Shown: piece after piece, positions 48,273-51,727 of the stretch
Numbering within the stretch: position 1 is the stretch's first letter
Layout of the letters: each line of letters starts with the position of its first letter
NCBI RefSeq assembly: GCF_008923205.2
Contig: NZ_WBMS02000029.1
Location: forward strand, 27,842-79,568
Direction: 5' to 3'
Length of the DNA: 51,727 bases
DNA from: Actinomadura physcomitrii
GTDB taxonomy: Bacteria; Actinomycetota; Actinomycetes; Streptosporangiales; Streptosporangiaceae
Notes under the pieces: model-generated
Told to the model about the DNA's origin: nothing
Databases searched by the model: none
Seen by the model: the letters and a program-made list of their open reading frames with translations, nothing else
Made by a program: the position numbers and the translations under genes

Positions 48273-51200
48273 GTGCTGACGCGAGAAGAGCTGCACGCCG
48301 CATTGACCGAGGTGCTGGGCGAGGAGGCGGGACCGGGCGACAACCTCATCGAGCTCGGGATGGACTCGATCCGGCTCATGCAGCTGACCGGCCGGCTCCG
48401 CCGCCGCGGCGTCGAGGTGCGCTTCGCCGAGCTGGCCGAACGGCCCACCCTCGCCGGCTGGTGGGATCTGCTCGCCGAGCGGGGCCAGATGGAGGCCCGC
48501 CCGCCCGGACCCGCGCCCGAGCCCGACGAGGGCGCACCCGGCGAGGGCGAACCCGACGGCCCGTTCCCGCTCGCCCTCATGCAGCACGCGTACTGGATCG
48601 GCCGCGACTCCGGCCAGTCGCTCGGCTCGGTCGCCGCGCACCTCTACGTCGAGCTGGACGGCCGCGCCATCGACCCGGACCGGTTCGAGGCGGCCGTGCG
48701 CGCGCTCGCCGGACGGCACCCGATGCTGCGCGCCGCGTTCGGCGACGACGGGACGCAGCGGATCCTGCCCGAGCGGCCCGGGCCCGCCGTGACCGTCCAC
48801 GACCTGCGCGGCGCCGCCGACCCGGGCCCCGAACTGGACCGGATCCGAGCCGAGATGTCGCGGCAGCGGCTGCCCATCGAGGACGGCCGCGTCTTCGACG
48901 CCCGCCTCAGCCTGCTCCCCGAGGGCACCGCCCGGCTCCACCTGGACGTCGACATGGTCGCCGCCGACGCGATGAGCTACCGCGTCATGCTGGCCGACCT
49001 CGCCGCGCTCTACGCGGGCGAGACCCTCCCCCCGATCCGCTACGGCTACGCCCGCTACCTCGCCGACGACCCGCGCGCCGCCGCCCGCGAGCAGGACCGG
49101 CGGTGGTGGGCCGAGCGCCTCGCCGACCTGCCCGGCCCGCCCGAGCTGCCGGTCGTCCCCGAACCGGGCGACGAGGTGGAGCGGCTGCACCACTGGCTGC
49201 CGCCGGAGGGCAGGGCCCGGCTGATCGCCCGCGCGCACGCCGCGGGCGTCACCCCCGCGATGGCGCTCGCCGCGGTGTTCGCCGAGGTCATCGGCGCGTG
49301 GTCGGCGACGCCGCGGTTCCTGCTGAACCTGCCGCTCTTCCACCGCGAGCCCGTCCACCCGGACGTGGACTCCGTCGTCGGTGACTTCACCGGCTCGATC
49401 ATGCTGGAGGCCGACCTCACCGAGGAGCTGCCGTTCGCCGCGCGCGCCCGCGCGCTGCAGGCGAACCTGCACACCGCCGGCGCGCACAGCGACTACTCCG
49501 GCCTCGAGGTGCTGCGCGACCTGTCGCGGCTGCGCGGCGAGCAGGTCCTCGCGCCGATCGTCTACACCAGCGCGCTGAACCTCGGCGAGCTGTTCGGCGA
49601 CGCGGTCCGCGAGCGGTTCGGCGAGCCCGCCTGGATCATCTCGCAGGGCCCGCAGGTGCTGCTGGACGCGCAGGTCACCGAGGTGTCCGGCGGCCTGCTG
49701 CTGAACTGGGACGTCCGCCGCCCCGCGTTCCCCGACGGCGTCGCCGAGGCGATGTTCGCCGCCTACACCGCCGCGATCGCCCGGCTCGGCGCGGACGGCG
49801 CCGACTGGGACGTGCCGCTGCGCATCGGCGCGACGCCGGAGCAGATGCGCGTCCGGCGCCGCCTCAACGCCACCGAGGCACCGCCGCCCTCGACCCTGAC
49901 CAGGGGCTTCTTCGAGCACGCCCGCCGCACCCCTGACGCCCCCGCGCTGCACTGGGGCGACGGCGGCACCCTCACCTATGCCGAACTCGCCGACCGGGCG
50001 CTGCGCATCGCCGCCGCACTGGCCGCGCAAGGCGTCCGCCCGGGGGACCGGGTGTCGATCGAGCTTCCCAAGGGCCACGGGCAGGCCGCCGCCGCGCTCG
50101 GCGTCCTCGCCGCGGGCGCCGCCTACGTGCCCATCGGACCCGAGCAGCCGGCGGCCCGCCGCGAGCGGATCCGCGCGGGCGCCGCCGTCGCCGCGTCCAT
50201 CACCCCGGCCTTCGAGCCCGCCGCCGAGCCGCTGCCGGAACCGGTCGCGGTCCAGCCAGGCCAGATCGCCTACGTGCTGTTCACGTCCGGTTCGACGGGC
50301 GAGCCGAAGGGGGTCGAGGTCTCGCACGGCGCCGCGATGAACACCATCGGCGACCTCGTCGGGCGCTTCGCCCTCGGCCCGGACGACGTCGCCCTCGGCG
50401 TCTCCGCGCTCGACTTCGACCTGTCGGTGTTCGACCTGTTCGCCCCCTGGACGGCGGGCGGCGCCGTGGTCGTCCCGGACGAGGACGAGCGGCGCGACGC
50501 CGCCCGCTGGCACGCCCTCGCCGCCCGGTGGTCGGTGACGGTGCTGAACAGCGTCCCGTCCGTGCTGGAGATGCTGCTGCGGTCCGGGCCCGTCCCGTCG
50601 CTGCGGCTGGTGCTGCTCGGCGGCGACTGGGTCGGCACGCACCTGCCCGGGCTGCTCGCCGAGCGCGCGCCGGGCGCCCGGTTCGTCGCGCTCGGCGGCA
50701 CCACCGAGACCGCGATCCACTCCACGGTGCAGGAGGTCGCGGGCGAGGTCCCGGCCGACTGGCGCGCCGTCCCGTACGGGGTGCCGCTCGGCGGCGTCGC
50801 CTGCCGCGTCGCCGACGACCTGGGCCGCGACCGCCCCGACTGGGTCGCGGGGGAGCTGTGGATCGGCGGCGCGGGCGTCGCCGACGGCTACACCGGCGAC
50901 CCGGAGCGCACCGCCGACCGGTTCGTCGTCCGCGACGGCGTCCGCTGGTACCGGACCGGCGACCTCGCCCGCTACCGCCCGGACGGCACGCTGGAGTTCC
51001 TCGGCCGCCGCGACCAACAGGTGAAGGTCCGCGGCTTCCGCGTCGAGCTCGGCGAGGTCGAGGCGGCGCTGGCCGACCACCCGGCCGTCGGGCGCGCCGT
51101 CGCGCTGCTCGCCGGGAACCGGCTGTGCGCCGCCGTCACCCCCGGCGGCGTCCCCGCCGACGCGGTGCTGGCGCACGCCCGCGGCCTCGTGCCGCCGCAC

Positions 51201-51647
51201 ATGGTGCCGGAGGTGCTCGTCCCCGTCGCCGAGCTGCCGCTCACCGCGAACGGCAAGGTGGACCGCAAGGCGCTCGCCGCGCTCGCCGCCGCCGAGGCCG
51301 GCGAGGACGCCGCCCCCTACGCCGAGCCCGCGACGTCCCTGGAGAAGGTGCTGGCCCGGATCGCCGCCGAGGTCCTGGGGAGGGAGCGCGTCGGCGCGGA
51401 CGCCGACTTCTTCGCCCTCGGCGGCGACTCCGTCCTCGCCACGACCGTGGTCGCGCGGCTGCGCGAGGCGCTGGACACCTCCGTGCTGCCGGTCCGGGTC
51501 CTGTTCGCCGAGCGGACGATCGCGCGCATCGCCCGCCGCTTCACCGAGCTGGAGGACGCGCCCGGCCGCCTGGAGGCCGCCGCCGCCATCCGCCTGAAGA
51601 TCGACGCGATGTCCGACGACGAGGTCGAAGCCCACCTCGCCGGCTGA
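48273..51647 (+). CDS. NRPS: aryl carrier - cyclization - adenylation - carrier (PchE/MbtB-like)
   Basis: 1124 residues from a GTG after GAGGGGG. Domains: N-terminal carrier (1-75; LIELGMDSIRL, phosphopantetheine Ser32), heterocyclization domain (about 95-530; ALMQHAYWIGRDS and D227-MVAA-D232, the DxxxxD motif replacing HHxxxDG), adenylation domain (about 545-1025; VLFTSGSTGEPKGVE, YRTGDLARY, NGKVDRK), second carrier (LGGDSVLATT, Ser1053) and a short tail. No epimerase or thioesterase. Such enzymes join an aryl acid (salicylate or dihydroxybenzoate) to Cys, Ser or Thr and cyclise it. By hand alignment the adenylation pocket is close to D-L-F-N-L-G-L-I, nearest to cysteine. Later pathway genes lie beyond the contig. 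Confidence 0.92.
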   Translation: MLTREELHAALTEVLGEEAGPGDNLIELGMDSIRLMQLTGRLRRRGVEVRFAELAERPTLAGWWDLLAERGQMEARPPGPAPEPDEGAPGEGEPDGPFPLALMQHAYWIGRDSGQSLGSVAAHLYVELDGRAIDPDRFEAAVRALAGRHPMLRAAFGDDGTQRILPERPGPAVTVHDLRGAADPGPELDRIRAEMSRQRLPIEDGRVFDARLSLLPEGTARLHLDVDMVAADAMSYRVMLADLAALYAGETLPPIRYGYARYLADDPRAAAREQDRRWWAERLADLPGPPELPVVPEPGDEVERLHHWLPPEGRARLIARAHAAGVTPAMALAAVFAEVIGAWSATPRFLLNLPLFHREPVHPDVDSVVGDFTGSIMLEADLTEELPFAARARALQANLHTAGAHSDYSGLEVLRDLSRLRGEQVLAPIVYTSALNLGELFGDAVRERFGEPAWIISQGPQVLLDAQVTEVSGGLLLNWDVRRPAFPDGVAEAMFAAYTAAIARLGADGADWDVPLRIGATPEQMRVRRRLNATEAPPPSTLTRGFFEHARRTPDAPALHWGDGGTLTYAELADRALRIAAALAAQGVRPGDRVSIELPKGHGQAAAALGVLAAGAAYVPIGPEQPAARRERIRAGAAVAASITPAFEPAAEPLPEPVAVQPGQIAYVLFTSGSTGEPKGVEVSHGAAMNTIGDLVGRFALGPDDVALGVSALDFDLSVFDLFAPWTAGGAVVVPDEDERRDAARWHALAARWSVTVLNSVPSVLEMLLRSGPVPSLRLVLLGGDWVGTHLPGLLAERAPGARFVALGGTTETAIHSTVQEVAGEVPADWRAVPYGVPLGGVACRVADDLGRDRPDWVAGELWIGGAGVADGYTGDPERTADRFVVRDGVRWYRTGDLARYRPDGTLEFLGRRDQQVKVRGFRVELGEVEAALADHPAVGRAVALLAGNRLCAAVTPGGVPADAVLAHARGLVPPHMVPEVLVPVAELPLTANGKVDRKALAALAAAEAGEDAAPYAEPATSLEKVLARIAAEVLGRERVGADADFFALGGDSVLATTVVARLREALDTSVLPVRVLFAERTIARIARRFTELEDAPGRLEAAAAIRLKIDAMSDDEVEAHLAG

Positions 51648-51727
51648 CCGCCAGCGTCGACTTGCGGCGAGTCGTCGTTGTTTGTAAGAGGTATTAGACG
51701 ACAGACCCGCCCAAAAGCGTGGGGGGG
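51648..51727. other. Contig end after the NRPS
   Basis: Eighty bases with lower GC and no gene. A small inverted repeat (GTCGTC ... GACGAC) may belong to a terminator or the next promoter. The window ends in seven G, another sign of a contig edge. Confidence 0.5.

Noticed and set aside
48255..51635. A 1126-residue open frame antisense to the NRPS
   Set aside because: Composition is shadow-like (Gly/Arg/Ala/Val with no domain motif), while the plus strand has complete NRPS domains.
48273..51647. Calling the NRPS mbtB outright
   Set aside because: The domain order fits, but there is no thioesterase, and the hand-read pocket favours Cys over the Ser/Thr used by MbtB.
1..51727. CRISPR arrays, tRNA or rRNA genes
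   Set aside because: No regularly spaced repeat of CRISPR length and no tRNA cloverleaf or rRNA-like sequence was seen by eye. Small RNAs cannot be excluded without computation.

Overview
The window is a very GC-rich actinobacterial segment. Features pointing there are strong G/C at third codon positions, many GTG and TTG starts, ATGA/GTGA start-stop overlaps, a DUF574-type methyltransferase, a mycobacterial-type LexA box and DtxR/DmdR-type iron boxes. It looks like a filamentous actinomycete, perhaps Actinomadura-like, but genus is a guess. Homopolymer runs at both ends suggest it is a whole draft contig.

Layout. 0.2-2.7 kb: an aminotransferase divergent from a LysR regulator with a T-N11-A box between them. 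2.7-6.5 kb: a membrane protein preceded by a periodic TGCAC array, then two tandem lipoprotein L,D-transpeptidases. 6.5-8.3 kb: a DinB-like protein, a small tyrosine-phosphatase-like protein and two broken genes (Lnt-like, LuxR-type). 8.3-13.9 kb: a two-component system divergent from a lipoprotein / fusion-protein / ABC ATPase / FtsX-type permease operon, with a symmetric four-site operator between. 13.9-17.9 kb: xylB-xylA divergent from a ROK regulator. 17.9-19.25 kb: decayed remnants of a glycoside-utilisation locus (GH43-like tail, GH3, LacI, MalG-type permease). 19.3-22.3 kb: an alpha/beta hydrolase divergent from dinB with a LexA box on the dinB start, then an IS982-like element. 22.4-33.97 kb: a methyltransferase and a long sugar locus (lactonase, mutarotase, ChvE/GguAB-type ABC importer, TIM-barrel-like protein, Zn dehydrogenase, enolase-superfamily dehydratase, LacI regulator) with three matching LacI-type operators. 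34.1-39.5 kb: a response regulator between two duplicated membrane histidine kinases, then a TetR gene. 39.5-42.7 kb: PaaX and IclR regulators and a Rieske oxygenase coupled to a 48-residue protein. 42.7-46.05 kb: TetR / ABC ATPase / ABC permease operon. 46.1-51.65 kb: two FecCD siderophore permeases and an NRPS (carrier-Cy-A-carrier), each preceded by an iron box.

How the genes work together. Three systems are coherent. (1) The LacI-controlled locus fits oxidative, non-phosphorylative aldose catabolism: import, mutarotation, oxidation to lactone, lactone opening, aldonate dehydration. No recognisable aldolase is present; an unassigned TIM-barrel-like protein sits in the operon. (2) The xylA/xylB/ROK set is the isomerase route for xylose, next to dead remnants of xyloside-type enzymes. 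(3) The right end is an iron-repressed phenyl-thiazoline or phenyl-oxazoline siderophore locus that continues off the contig.

The most unusual signal is the kinase pair. The first has the phospho-acceptor His but a degenerate ATP-binding N-box. The second has an intact N-box but has lost the His. They may work only together, with the response regulator encoded between them.
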